A stretch of DNA of 64,000 nt, taken from NCBI GenBank assembly GCA_030015575.1, contig JASDDO010000001.1:514409772-514473771 (forward strand), written 5' to 3'. Source of the stretch: Agapanthus africanus. Its lineage: Eukaryota; Streptophyta; Magnoliopsida; Asparagales; Amaryllidaceae. The position numbers and the translations under genes were made by a program. This document shows, one piece after another, positions 8,563 to 20,204 of this stretch (position 1 is the stretch's first letter; the number at the start of each line of letters is the position of its first letter). The notes beneath the pieces are model-generated. The model searched no databases and was not told where the DNA came from. It worked only from the letters and a program-made list of their open reading frames with translations.

Positions 8563-11472
8563 ATGCTCGGCTGGACACGGGATCCTAGTGCCCGTCTTGT
8601 CCGCGTTCCTGCTATCGACGCCGAAGTCGGTACTTCTTCATCTTCTTTTCCCCCACCACACACCACATCGACCGAGATGGACGGCACTCCATCAGAGTAT
8701 AACACCACGCTGCCACCGCCCGGAGGTGCGCAGAATCCACCGCGCATCTCTCTCCAAGAGAGATGCTATCCTATCCGTGGTCCTCTTCCTACTTGTCTAT
8801 CTCTTCCACCACCTAACGGGGATAATTTCGAAATTAAACCCCACTACATCAATCTGCTGCCCAAATTTCACGGGCTTGAGTCGGAAGACGCGTACATTTT
8901 CATCACCAAATTCGAAAACGTATGCGCAATGATGGGTACTTCACAATTGACTTTAGATGCTATGCGCTTACGTCTTCTCCCATTCACACTGTGCGACTTG
9001 GCAGAAAAATGGCTTTATAATACTTCCGCACACTCTATCACTAATTGGGATGAATTCGTCGTAGCATTTCTTAAGAATTTTTACCCAAATCATAAGACTG
9101 CACATGTTAGGAGCGAGATTAACCAGTTCACCCAGCTTCCCAATGAACCATTTTGGAAGTGCTTTGAACGTTTCAAAGATCTGCTTGTCCAATGGCCCCA
9201 TAACGGAATACAAAGATGGGATTTATGTCGGATTATATATGAGGGCATTAATCCAGCGACAAAGCAGATGCTTGAAACAATGTGTCAATGCAATTTCATG
9301 TCTAAAGATGACGGTGAAGCTTGGAAATATCTGGAAGACCTTGCAGAAAACACGTTGCAGTGGGAAAGCGTAAGACCGCCTTCAACTAAGGGAGGTATTC
9401 ACCAGCTCGATGTTTCTATCGCAGTAAAAGACGAAATGGCAGCGATTCAGAAAAAACTCGATGCTATTGAAAACAAGTTCTCAACATTCTCCCTAAATCA
9501 GGTCACGCTTCCTAAGACCGTCTGTGGTTGCTGTTCGGATCCTTCACACTTAACGGAAGAATGTCCTATGAATGCATCGTTTCAAGCTAGTGTTACTTTT
9601 CAGCAGCGACCTAGAAACGATCCTTATTCTTCCACATACAATCAAGGATGGAGGAATCATCCTAACTTTGCTTGGAATCAAAACCAACAAAGCAATTATC
9701 AAAGACCTCCTCCACAGCAACCACAACCACAGAATCAGCCCCCCTTTCAGTCACAAAATTTCCAAAATCCGGCCAACATTTCTACACCACAAGTGGCCGG
9801 TACTGACAACTCACTTGCACAAACTTTGGATATGTTCATGAAACAATCCATGCAAAATTCGGCTGAGATAAGGTCTTCTATTGATACCCTAACGAAAAAC
9901 TCCTCCTCCCATGGTGAGAGTATTAAATCAATAGAAAACCAAATCGCACAGTTAAACGCCGCAATGAGTGCGAGAGAGAAAGGGAAACTCCCATCTCAAC
10001 CCATACCTAATCCTGGCCACTCACAAAGTTATAATGTGAGTGCTGTTACCACGTTGAGATCGGGAAAAGTGCTGAATGACCGAGTGGGTGAGCAGTGTGA
10101 TGATAGTGACATCAATGATACCCCAGCTTCTTCTTCTTCCCCTAATTCGTCTAGTCTCCCACCTTCATCCGAGCCTATTCTCCGTTTTCCCCAAGGCTCG
10201 AACCCTTCGCCCATTTCGCCAAATCTATCTAAGTCGATTCCCACTCCAGTTTTGGGATCGAATCCATCCCCACAGTCTTCTCCACAAACGTTGGACCCAA
10301 AACTTATTGATCAAGCACCTTATCCAAACAGGTTGAGGGGCAACAGACCAAGTCCACAAATGGAGAAGATTGTGGAAATTTTTAAGCAAGTTAACACAAA
10401 CATTCCTCTCCTAGATGCTATTCAACAAGTTCCGTCATATGCGAAAATCTTAAAGGACTTGTGCACTAGGAAGCGAAAAGTTCAAGTACCTAAAAAAGTT
10501 TTCCTTGTGAGTAATGTGAGCACTGCTTTTACACAACAACTACCCAAGAAACGAAAGGACCCCGGAAGTCCTACAATTTCAATTTCTATTGGGGGTAAAA
10601 ATATTAATCGTGCTCTACTCGATCTAGGTGCCAGTGTTAACTTGCTTCCGTATTCTGTGTATGAGCAATTAGGGATCGGAGAGTTAAAACCTGCGCATTG
10701 CACTCTTCAGATGGTCGATCGATCTATCACCCAACCTAGGGGTGAGCTAGATGATGTGTTAATCAAAGTCGGGGAATTCATATTTCCTGTGGACTTTATC
10801 GTTATTGATACACAACCTGTGGCAAACCCACGCAATCAAATCCCGGTGATACTCGGTCGACCTTTTTTGGCCACTTCCAACGCAGTAATTAATTGTAGAA
10901 ACGGCTCTATGACCCTATCCTTTGGAAAGAAGTCAATTGAGCTTAATATTTACAAGTTGGGAAGTGAACCCTCCGAACCCTATGCTCATGTGTGTTCTGT
11001 CGAATTAATGAATGTCGACAGCAGTGAATTTGATCAATCTCATGATACAGACTCTTTTCATATGTTGTTGTTTGACCCAACCATTTACTCTTCCACCGAG
11101 TTGTCCGGGTCAACATCTAATGAGGAACCTTATATTGAGTCTGACGATCACCCCATTTTTTCTGATGACATTATTTTTCGGGGTATCGATGAAAGCTTTG
11201 AGGAAATTTTCGCTGATGAACTCGCATTTTTACAAGACACGGGTGTTGAGATGAATCAACTCCAAGATGAAGAAATTGGACCTCCACCCCCTCTTTTGGA
11301 CAATCATGATAATGCGAGTAATCCATCATCACTATCACTGTGTCGTCTCTCCAAATTGAGACGCAATCCTTTTCCATTACACCTCTTATCACCCCCCACT
11401 TCTTCACGTCGAAAGGTGACATGTTCTTCCACCAACCTTGGTGCTTCATTGATAAAATTTTTGAATGGTTAG
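8563..11472 (+). CDS. gag-pro: Gag-protease polyprotein of the Athila-like element (969 aa, intact)
   Basis: Gag forms the virus-like particle that packages element RNA; the protease would cut the polyprotein. Residues 1-70 are low complexity. Residues ~90-265 form the retrotransposon gag domain (LLPKFHGLE, AEKWLY, FLKNFYP, FERFKDLL). A zinc knuckle C-x2-C-x4-H-x4-C uses C321, C324, H329 and C334. Residues 340-440 are Gln/Asn/Pro-rich. The retropepsin-like domain spans ~670-790 with active site D687-L-G-A-S and the later ILGRPFL at ~763; DLGAS in place of DTGA is usual in Athila. The C-terminus (800-940) is acidic. The first ATG of the long frame is used. A full Athila pol would follow; here the frame ends at a stop with no RT. 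Intact length and near-identical LTRs suggest recent mobility. Confidence 0.93.
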   Translation: MLGWTRDPSARLVRVPAIDAEVGTSSSSFPPPHTTSTEMDGTPSEYNTTLPPPGGAQNPPRISLQERCYPIRGPLPTCLSLPPPNGDNFEIKPHYINLLPKFHGLESEDAYIFITKFENVCAMMGTSQLTLDAMRLRLLPFTLCDLAEKWLYNTSAHSITNWDEFVVAFLKNFYPNHKTAHVRSEINQFTQLPNEPFWKCFERFKDLLVQWPHNGIQRWDLCRIIYEGINPATKQMLETMCQCNFMSKDDGEAWKYLEDLAENTLQWESVRPPSTKGGIHQLDVSIAVKDEMAAIQKKLDAIENKFSTFSLNQVTLPKTVCGCCSDPSHLTEECPMNASFQASVTFQQRPRNDPYSSTYNQGWRNHPNFAWNQNQQSNYQRPPPQQPQPQNQPPFQSQNFQNPANISTPQVAGTDNSLAQTLDMFMKQSMQNSAEIRSSIDTLTKNSSSHGESIKSIENQIAQLNAAMSAREKGKLPSQPIPNPGHSQSYNVSAVTTLRSGKVLNDRVGEQCDDSDINDTPASSSSPNSSSLPPSSEPILRFPQGSNPSPISPNLSKSIPTPVLGSNPSPQSSPQTLDPKLIDQAPYPNRLRGNRPSPQMEKIVEIFKQVNTNIPLLDAIQQVPSYAKILKDLCTRKRKVQVPKKVFLVSNVSTAFTQQLPKKRKDPGSPTISISIGGKNINRALLDLGASVNLLPYSVYEQLGIGELKPAHCTLQMVDRSITQPRGELDDVLIKVGEFIFPVDFIVIDTQPVANPRNQIPVILGRPFLATSNAVINCRNGSMTLSFGKKSIELNIYKLGSEPSEPYAHVCSVELMNVDSSEFDQSHDTDSFHMLLFDPTIYSSTELSGSTSNEEPYIESDDHPIFSDDIIFRGIDESFEEIFADELAFLQDTGVEMNQLQDEEIGPPPPLLDNHDNASNPSSLSLCRLSKLRRNPFPLHLLSPPTSSRRKVTCSSTNLGASLIKFLNG

Positions 11473-12942
11473 TGTTGACCTTCGGTCTTTGCAAAGCTTG
11501 GCATTGACCAATAACCTTGACCCCCTCGTGTGATTTTAAAAGATTAAAAATGTTTAACTCAAGTTTGGGGGAGGGGTGGTATATTTTGGCTCTTGAAAGA
11601 AAATGATTTTTACAAAATTGTGAGCCTAAAATAAGTTTGGAGGAGGATTTTCACTTTTATATATTTTTGCCCCCATTAATAATTTCCTCCCAAGTCTACA
11701 GGTTTTTGAGCTTAACGGATGACATCAGTGAGGACACTGCTGTAAACAGGTTTGGGGGAGGTTTGTGCTTATTTACACATCAATTTGCATCATACTTTGC
11801 ATAAGCACAACATTTTCAAAAAAAATTTTTAAAAAAAATATTCTTTATATAACAAAAGAGTAGAAAGTGAAAAATTACATCCAAAATATAGGAATAGTTT
11901 AAGAAAACCAAGAAAATTAGAAGTTTTCTTAAACGAACTGGTAATAAGTAGTTATGAGCTGTTGTCCCAAGGGTTAGTAAGATGAAGGAAGTCACTAATC
12001 TGAGGATAAAAATAAGTCTGAAAAATAGTTTCTATTCTGGAAGCCAAACATTTGAATGTTGATACCCTACTATTTGCACTTACACATGTCTTGAAACTTG
12101 GGATAGTAGAGGATACCTTGAAATGCTCTTGTCTAAAAGCCAAAGTATGAAGGAAATGAAAAAAAAATGAAGAAAATATGAAAATGGTGAAAATAAAAAA
12201 ATGAACACTGGTTTTGTTATCGCCAAGGCAGCAATAAAAAAAATATATAGCGAGGGTGCCTCTTCACCTAGTGCCCTAAGGCCAACTGGTCTGGGAGTCA
12301 CTGCTAAGCCTTAGGTGGTGCAAGACGAGGAAAATACTATCACCAAATCAGCAAGCACTTGAGTAATCGGTCGGTTAGTACCTCAAGAAATATTAGCGGT
12401 CGCATGAAAAGGTGTGAGCAAACCTAAGTATTCATAAAATTAAAAAGTACTGAGGTAGATGGACAAGAGTATGATAGCTTGAATTGAATTCTCCGAGTGT
12501 AGGGATGTTCTTTACACACACGTGGGGTTATATGATCAATGTTTGGATAAAAGGTAGGAATGAAGAATAAAGACGATGTTTTATTGAGGGATGATGTAAT
12601 TTCTAACATTTTTTCATGACTATTAAGATAGGGCTCATGACAACTGAAAAGCTAGTATAGTTGGAAACTCTTCTTTTCAAAGTATTTCTTTTATGGTTCT
12701 TATCTTTATATGTAAATTTCACCATCTTTCTTTTGTTATAGGATTTTGTGGGTGTAATCCGCTGAAAACCCTCAAGAGACAACACTCCTCCTACTAGGGA
12801 CACCTAGAGGTTTAACGGCTTGTTGCACGTGCTCAGTGCAATCGTGTCTGCCTACGAAAGTGTGCTTAGTTTTCTCATTTCTTTTTCTCCTCTTAAATAA
12901 ACTAGTTTGCTCGGGACGATCAAAGATAAGTTTGGAGGTATT
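11473..12942 (+). other. Non-coding 3' interior of the Athila-like element with repeated purine tracts
   Basis: Where RT, RNase H and integrase would lie there is only non-coding sequence. Four AAGTTTGGAGG/AAGTTTGGGGGAGG-like tracts occur at ~11560-11577, ~11632-11647, ~11748-11762 and 12928-12939; the last, just before the 3' LTR, is the functional-position polypurine tract. A/T homopolymer runs lie at 11818-11840. No coding sequence on either strand is convincing. Confidence 0.75.
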
Positions 12943-14387
12943 TGTTCAGTCGATAAAACTGCACATTTGTAGTACATTTTTCCTACCATTTTATATTAAA
13001 AAAGGACTTTAATATGATATATTATACATATGAGGGTTTATGTGTAAAAACATTATTTTCCATGTGTTAATATATTTTTATTATCATTTGGTAGGAAAAT
13101 GTATGCAAATAATATTATTGGCCTAATCCTAGTAGAACAAAGTCTACTAAAATCTTATTTGAGTTGTTGTGCAGAATATTTCCAAGTTGTTATGAGGAAA
13201 TCAGGTTGTTGAAGAAAACTTGCCTAATTAAGAAATCAAAATGAAGAAATCAAGTCTAGCAGAAGAAAAGAAAAGATTTCTAATTTCTGAAGATTCCAGA
13301 GATTGCCACATGTCACCAGATGAGAGCCCAAGAAAAACGACAGAGAGATCTCATCCCTTGAGCGCGGATCCGCGGCCAAACCCACCCTGGGGCCGCGGAT
13401 CCGCCGCAATAATGATGAGTTGGAAGGCAATATTTTGGGAGATTGACAACTGCTGAATTTTACCAACTTCTCAACAATAAGATTCTGGGTTTGCACTATA
13501 TAAAGGCACCGAGAGCCTCTTGGAAAAGCCATCAAGCCGAAGAGATCACGAAGCTCCCGACGCTCACGCATCCAGGCTGATCATCGACTGTTCGACTACC
13601 TCCTTAGGAAAGATCGAGAAGCAAATCAAGTTTTGTAATCATTTTCTATGGATTAAAAGTGTAGTTTGAATGAGTTGATTAATAAAGGTAGTTTTTTTTA
13701 TTTAATTGTTTTTTTTACATTATGTTTTCCCTCTCTTTCTTTTCATCTTCTTCTCCCAACATGCGCGAGTAATTCTCCGCTTGTTAGGGTTCGTAGGATT
13801 AGGGTAGGCTAATGGGCGATGAAAATAATTTAACCCTTTTTAAGTCCTATAAAGTTTAGGAACTTTATTAAAATAATCATTAACATCCTAATCGGGCGCG
13901 CTAGCAATTCCTTGCTAGTTCCGACCGCGATTAGAGATTAGATTAATGATTGTTTTGGTAAAGGCTAGATATGAACGGAGTTCCGTGTCGAGATAAGGGT
14001 TACGGGTGGGATTCCTTTTCCCTCCAGAAACCCTAATCTACACGCATCACCGTCGTTCTAGTTCTAAATCTATTAATGGATAAAAAGGGTAACTTTTAAT
14101 TAATCTTCCATAACTACTAAATCCTAACGAACCCTACAAGCCCTATTATTATATTATTTAAATCTCTAAAATAATCTAGATCTATATTTTACATTCTTGT
14201 TTAAAGTAGATCTAGAAACTTCTCACAAAATTCTTTATTCCTCCTCTCTTTCTCAACACATCTAAAGTAAAAATAAAAGGTTCCACGTTTCCCAGAGGAC
14301 GACCCGTACTCATCTCGGTCTAGCTACGTGCGACACCGTTATTGATTGCAGTTAAACTATAAACAAACACTTTTTTCGTATCAATCA
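12943..14387 (+). mobile_element. Athila-like 3' LTR
   Basis: TGTTCAGTCG to ATCAATCA, 1,445 bp, same length as the 5' LTR, with about 13 substitutions and no indel seen. Followed by the TSD copy GCATA (14388-14392). Confidence 0.93.
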
Positions 14388-17265
14388 GCATACTAAAGAT
14401 ACGCTACTCCGCTTAAGGAGCCTTAGGATGTACATTTCCTTGCACAGTATTATATTCATTCCCATGATCTATCCTTATCGATACCGGTTGTGTTTTGCTG
14501 CCACGATTGCACGGGCAGAGTCAGCTATGGCTCGAGTTGCGTCAGCATGAGCTCGTCGTGGACGAGAACTGACCAGGGCGTGATTCCAGAGATTTACGAT
14601 TGCATTGAGAGGCGTCGTCTTATTGTGTTTTCGCGCCATGAGCATTTGGTGGATCACCTTTACGGGATTTCTCGGACGTGCCGATTGGTACCAGAGGATC
14701 AAGCTACTGCTAGAGGCCAGCCAGGATTTGTTGACCATTGATATGTCGCTTATTCAGGATGATTGAGGCGCTATTCAGCGTACAGACGAATGAGCTAGTT
14801 GTTGCTGCAAACGACGAGATATCACCCAGATGATTGGAGCTACTGCAGCATGAGTATATACTTAGAGTGATGATGGTGAGTCGCTAGTCACCTGAGGATG
14901 AATGACTAGGACAGGTGTTCGTTCACTTACCCTGATGCGAGGTCATCAGATAGATTGATTCCAGTTAGAGGCGACTTCACGCAGGTTCGTTGAGAGTCGA
15001 TGGAGACGATCGAATGTCAGGAGCCATTTTCCAAGTTTAAAGTATACGGAAAGACATGCAGGAGATTCCATGAACCCTCTATAAGAATGAAACCCTAACT
15101 CGACTTAATGACCGTGTGAAAGCCTTTGAATCTTAGGGTTTGCGGCAGTTCCGCGGCGCCATTAATAAGCCTTAGGTTTGCCCTTCTACGGCTGGACTAC
15201 CGACGCTGTGGCATGTACTCGATACTATTAAACTATACTCAAGATGTTAATCTCTTGGGGGATTATGAGGTTCTGACGAGTCGATCGAATGATTCGACAT
15301 CATTCGGATATCATGTGATGGGATGCTTTGCTTGGGAGACTCCAGATACGAGTATAGCCGTTGGAGCACAGTCCATGCAGCCACGATGAGACGAGTCCGA
15401 ATCAGTCGACATTGAAGCAGAATGAAGTAAAGAGTTCGCTAGAGATTTCGACGAGATGACGTTCCCCTCCGCTGACATCAGAGATGCGATACGCACGCAG
15501 AGGCATTGTTATGGATATATCTTCCATAAAACGGCGCGATGAGTATGCAGCCATTCCGGAACAAGAATTAGCTTCGGCAATGGACGATGACTTCCGGGCA
15601 ATTCGGCAGAAAAGAGATATGTGAGAGACTTCGGATGGACCGTAGCCGAGAACATTGTAGTGCGCCGATAAAGACGTAACGTCGAAGTGGACGGTAATAT
15701 AGACAAGCGGACAAGAGGTTCGTGCGAGACGCTGACGAGCTGTCATTACTTTCCGTCGAGACCGGAGACCTGATATACTTACAGAGGCGTTGGGATGCGA
15801 CCAATTTCCGAGGGAATGTTGTGCTAAGGACGCAGATGTCCATCGAGCGAGAAGAGATTATGCAAGAGTACCAACCTCCGTATAGACCGGCATAGGCAAG
15901 ATCGGAAAAGACCCTGAGCAGCATTCCTTCCAGGACACTGCTGCATTGACATTTGCATCCAGGATCAGATGTGTGGTGTTCATTCAAAGAATCAGAGGCC
16001 GACGCCAGTGACCTGCTGCTTTACGAGTGGTTGTGAGGATTGACCGAGAGATGACCAGAGAAGTGCCAGAACGGAATCGTCCCCGTTAGCACACCTGACA
16101 GGGCAGATGAGCCGATTGATTGTGAGATTGGTAATCCACAGAGAAGATAAGGACCCAGAGACAGAGGACGCCAGACCATGAGCAAGAGGCAAGTAGATAT
16201 CTTGCGCTGCTAGCATTGGATGCACCGACACCTTCTCGACTTTGAAGGAAGGACTACCGGCGACGGTATTTATGATTTGTGATTTTGTGATTCGATTATC
16301 ACAAATCCGTCACTTTGGATTTCGGTATTTTGGGCGTTCTATTTCCATGATTTAGTCTTGATGACAGAGTTTCATGATATTTGTTTTCTTGCACCTACTG
16401 GGTATTTATGTTTTGCGCATAGTTATTACGTTGAGGTATTGATTGTGATTTCATGCCTATTTTATGCCAGTGATTTGATTTACGCTTCCAGCATAGTTTT
16501 TGTGCACCTTTAGTGTTTTGATTTGATTTATGCACGCTGATGCACATGGTTGTGAGCTTATACAGTGCGGTATACCTGATTTTGAGTGAGCCGTATTGTA
16601 TACCGTCGATTTTGGATTTTCGCGCATGTCGGGCGCATGTTTTGAGATACGATTTTGGTGCACACCAGATGCACTAAATCGGGATTCTTTGTGCATGTCA
16701 GATACACCTGATTTTGCTATCAGGCACACACGTTGCCTATGACAGATGTTTCGTGTACACCAGTTGCACCTAGATGTTGTTTTGTGCACATGTATGGCAC
16801 ATATATGGATTTTGATTTCCGTGCGCACCAGACACACCGGATATTCATATATACATTGTGAGATTTATTCCTTATAGTGCATTACGTTTTACGATATCTG
16901 CTATGTGTTTTCATACTGAGCGGGACTAGTCAGAGGACAGTACCCGCATACTTTTGCATGTATTTACTTAGTTATATACACATATAGCCTTCATATATAC
17001 ATGTATAATTTTGGTGTACATCATACTGGTTCTGTTTTGGATTTGACATTTGTGTCTTTACTATGACTCTGATAATTGCAGGATGCTTGACGGACTTTCG
17101 ATTTTGAGTTATCTGCTCATTACTTATGTGCATGTATTGTGCTATGATGTGTTTTATGTATTGTTGTTTTCGGAGCCCCGACAATTTGGATTTTTACTGA
17201 AATATTTTAGTATTTGGGGGTTTAAATTTAAATTCGGGGACCGAATTTATTTAAGATGGGAAGAT
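14388..17265 (+). mobile_element. G interior A, 3' part (non-coding)
   Basis: Matches interior B (21595-22125 plus 32447-34800) at roughly 95% by eye. No frame longer than about 140 codons. Just before the LTR, a frame ending in FGDRIYLRWEDCNIS recalls the tail of Del/Tekay-type chromovirus pol, which suggests a degenerate gypsy interior. Contains the hairpin array at 16503-16855. A purine-rich tract (17252-17264) precedes LTR 2. The 126-aa antisense frame at 16457-16837 runs through the repeat array and is not credited as a gene. Confidence 0.7.
16503..16855 (+). repeat. Array of ~31-bp units, each a small hairpin (interior A)
   Basis: The clearest units start at 16658, 16691, 16722, 16753, 16784 and 16821 (spacing 33, 31, 31, 31, 37). 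Most read GTGCA-7 nt-TGCAC, e.g. 16658-16674; the unit at 16722-16738 is instead AGGCA-CACACGT-TGCCT, still perfectly paired. Weaker units extend left to about 16503. Interior B has the same array (about 34038-34372). Confidence 0.65.
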
Positions 17266-18674
17266 TGTAACATTTCAAAAAAATAAAATATTATTTTTTG
17301 GGAATTTTTATAATTTAATATTATTTTATTGAATATTTTAATATTTTGGTATAATTAAATATAGAAAAATTTGGAAAAATTATTGAAAATTCTAAAATGA
17401 GGTATTTTATGGAATTATTCCATTTTAAGTTTTTATGATTAGTTATATACTAATTTAGTGCTAATCGCGATTAAAAATCGCTAATCGGTTTTTTAGCAAT
17501 TTTTTGCAAAACATGCACATACCTTTTTCTACACTTGTGTTACATTTTTCTTGCCATGGTTTTACTTTGGGGTTACTATTCTTGTGAGAAAGGAATTTGA
17601 AGAGAAAGAAAAGAAAAGAAAATGGAAAAGGAATAAAATATAAGGTATGGGTGAGAGAGAGAAAGGGGTTTTATTTTGACCAAGCCTTAGCATTTTCTCC
17701 CTCTCATTTCTCCCTCATCTCTTCCTCTCATTCTCAGCTGAAGCTTAGCCCTCTTCTTCCTCCCCTCTTCAACGTCCCAAATCATCTCTAAAACATCACC
17801 AAAACCCTACTTCCATTTCATTAAAAGTGTGCACAAGCTCAAGATCTACACATGGGACCAAGAAAGCAAGGATTTTGGCCACTACGGGCAACTCGAGAAA
17901 ATTCTTGAGTTGCCAATGAGGTAATTATTGAACCATTAGCTTAGCTTTTACATTTCCTTATACCCTCATGCTAGTTTAGAACCGATATTGTTTGATTTGG
18001 TGACTTAAGGATAAACCTAGTTAGGGTTTGAGGAAATTTGGGTTATGATGGGAAATTGAGCTTAGTAAAGGCCGCACAAACACCCTAGTGATGTTATTTT
18101 GGACCCGAACCTGAACTAGAAACCAGAATACGGATTTATGGAATCGATATCGGGGAAAACTGTAAATCTGGGAGTGTATTTGGTAATCTGCTATCACCCG
18201 GGACATTCTGAAATAAAATTGATTGGACAGTAAGATGTGCAAGAACCCTAGAACCACCACACAGGACCCCAGCCCCTAACTCATTGACCCGGCCGCAGAT
18301 ATATTCCTATTGGCCGCAATTTTCGGCCAGACCAGCACCAAAGTGTCTCGTTTTTGTTCCAGAGCTCCTACATGTATAGATTAGACCCCTGGCATGTATA
18401 GATTTGTCTAATTTGACCTAGGGTGAAATATGGAGCCTATTTCTTTAGTTGTTGTTTTGGATTCGTGTTTCCGTATTTCTAATTCTGAATTTGCTTATGG
18501 TGTTTTACCTCGACTACTTGGCGTTTATACGACGATATCGAGGATTGTTGATGGTTTTGGAAGGCGTTGTCTATAGGTTCTAACCTATAGATCATAGCGT
18601 ATCGTTTTGGGATTCGTATGCCGTTTTAGTTTTGAATTGGTTTTGATACGCATTTGTGATACGTTAATTTATAG

Positions 18675-18738
18675 GTACCCCATGAAGACTTCGGGACGAC
18701 AAGCAAACGCGTGGTGACGTCGACAATGAAGACGCAAG
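18675..18738 (+). other. Candidate 64-nt exon in G LTR 2
   Basis: Acceptor-like TTTATAG before and CAAG/GTGAGT after, as in LTR 1. Splicing not shown. Confidence 0.4.
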
Positions 18739-20040
18739 GTGAGTAGATTATATCTACGGGGGACGTCAGGTGGATGGCGTATAGCACCCCCGCAGTCCGT
18801 AGTTGGTATACCTTATATGTATATATTATTTATGATAGTATAGTGTCGTGGATTATTTGAGATGTGTTAGATGTGATGGGGTTAGCAGTAAACTAGAATA
18901 TTTCCTAGTTGCGAACCCTAGGATAGGTTTACACCCACACGCACACACATGTTGATTTGCTATACTTATACTGTGATGATGATGGATAGTGGATGACTTT
19001 GGAGATGGGTCGATGATTTGATATGATTCGTATTTGGGATACGACATGTGATCTTTAGCGGGCCTTTGGACGTGTGTTTACACACGCAGTCATATTGATG
19101 GTATCAGTTGTACTAGACTTAGATCAGTACCCCAGATTTTGTGATATGATGATGATACCAAATAATTGATGAGAGGAATGTGATATTGACCCGTACCCAG
19201 CTATTGGGATGCCGTACGACGATTTACCGCACGAGCTTTATATTGATGATAGATCCGCACTCATGACTCGAGGATGTCAGATGATATACTGTATTGTACG
19301 TGATACTATTGAGGCGGGATCACCGACTATTATATTATTTATATATATCGACTCAGATTTAGGTGGTTTCCATACCCCTCTAGATGGACTTGGCTTAGTA
19401 GATGTTAGACTAGACCCGAGTCATACCTATTTCAAAACTAACGAATCGGGAATATCTTAAGGACAAGTAAAGGGATTCTGCAGGTATTTTCAAAAGACGT
19501 ATCTATTCTTAAAAACACCGTAACCCTTATTTTACCAAAACCCCAATTCGTCTTATTTCAAATGGCACCACTGCATGACATGTACATATTGGTGTAGATT
19601 CTTCACTGTTGCATTGATTATTCGATTATGCATCGCATTGCATGTGTTTATTTCCATATTGCAATCATGATGTTAGGATACCAGCACCATTATCGATGAT
19701 GCATATGCTCCACGTACACTTGCTTGTCGGCTCACACACTTCATCATCGATAATTGCCATGTCACTATACAGTAGTATTATTGCATCATGATATGACCTT
19801 GTATGTGCATACTATTATTCAATATTGCATGATATACTGTTATACTTGCATTTCATTTATGTGTCACATACATTATGCTTTTGATTATGCGCATTGAGAC
19901 ATTCGTTGTTTCTATAATATTTCTGGATTTGGGAACCGTGGATAATTTCAAAGGAAAGTATGTACTTATTTGAAAAACCCGATTTCCTTGATATGATATT
20001 TGCGCTACCACCATGAGATTTATCGGTTTTTGATTATATA

Positions 20041-20204
20041 CGATATATGAGAGAGTGGGCTGACCCGGACTGACGGATGCCCGATATATTAGAGAGTGGG
20101 CTGACCCGGACTGACGGATGCCCGATATATTAGAGAGTGGGCTGACCCGGACTGACGGATGCCCGATATATGAGAGAGTGGGCTGACCCGGACTGACGAA
20201 TGCC
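20041..20204 (+). repeat. 41-bp minisatellite, 4 copies (LTR 2)
   Basis: Units start at 20041, 20082, 20123 and 20164, followed by CGATATAGG at 20205. Confidence 0.95.

Larger units (their letters stand above)
6285..14387 (+). mobile_element. Athila-like Ty3/gypsy element with gag-protease only (8.1 kb)
   Basis: Two LTRs of 1,445 bp each (6285-7729, 12943-14387) flank a 5.2-kb interior. TSD is GCATT on the left and GCATA on the right; the empty site in interior B reads GCATA, so one base on the left changed. The LTRs differ at about 13 positions by eye (0.9%), so this is the youngest full element in the window. The primer site matches tRNA-Asp, as in Athila. The interior encodes gag and protease in one intact ORF but no reverse transcriptase, RNase H or integrase, so it must rely on a full-length relative. 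Confidence 0.9.

Noticed and set aside
14490-14741. 83-codon ORF shared by interiors A and B (21698-21949)
   Set aside because: No recognisable domain; other frames look equally gag-like and equally broken. Could be a gag remnant but I cannot support it.
16457-16837. 126-codon antisense ORF in the G interior, also open in interior B (33992-34372)
   Set aside because: It runs across the 31-bp hairpin array and is low in complexity. Antisense ORFs exist in some gypsy elements, but nothing here supports coding.
16658-16837. Regularly spaced short repeats suggesting a CRISPR array
   Set aside because: Units are degenerate, spacers are not unique and the setting is a plant retrotransposon.
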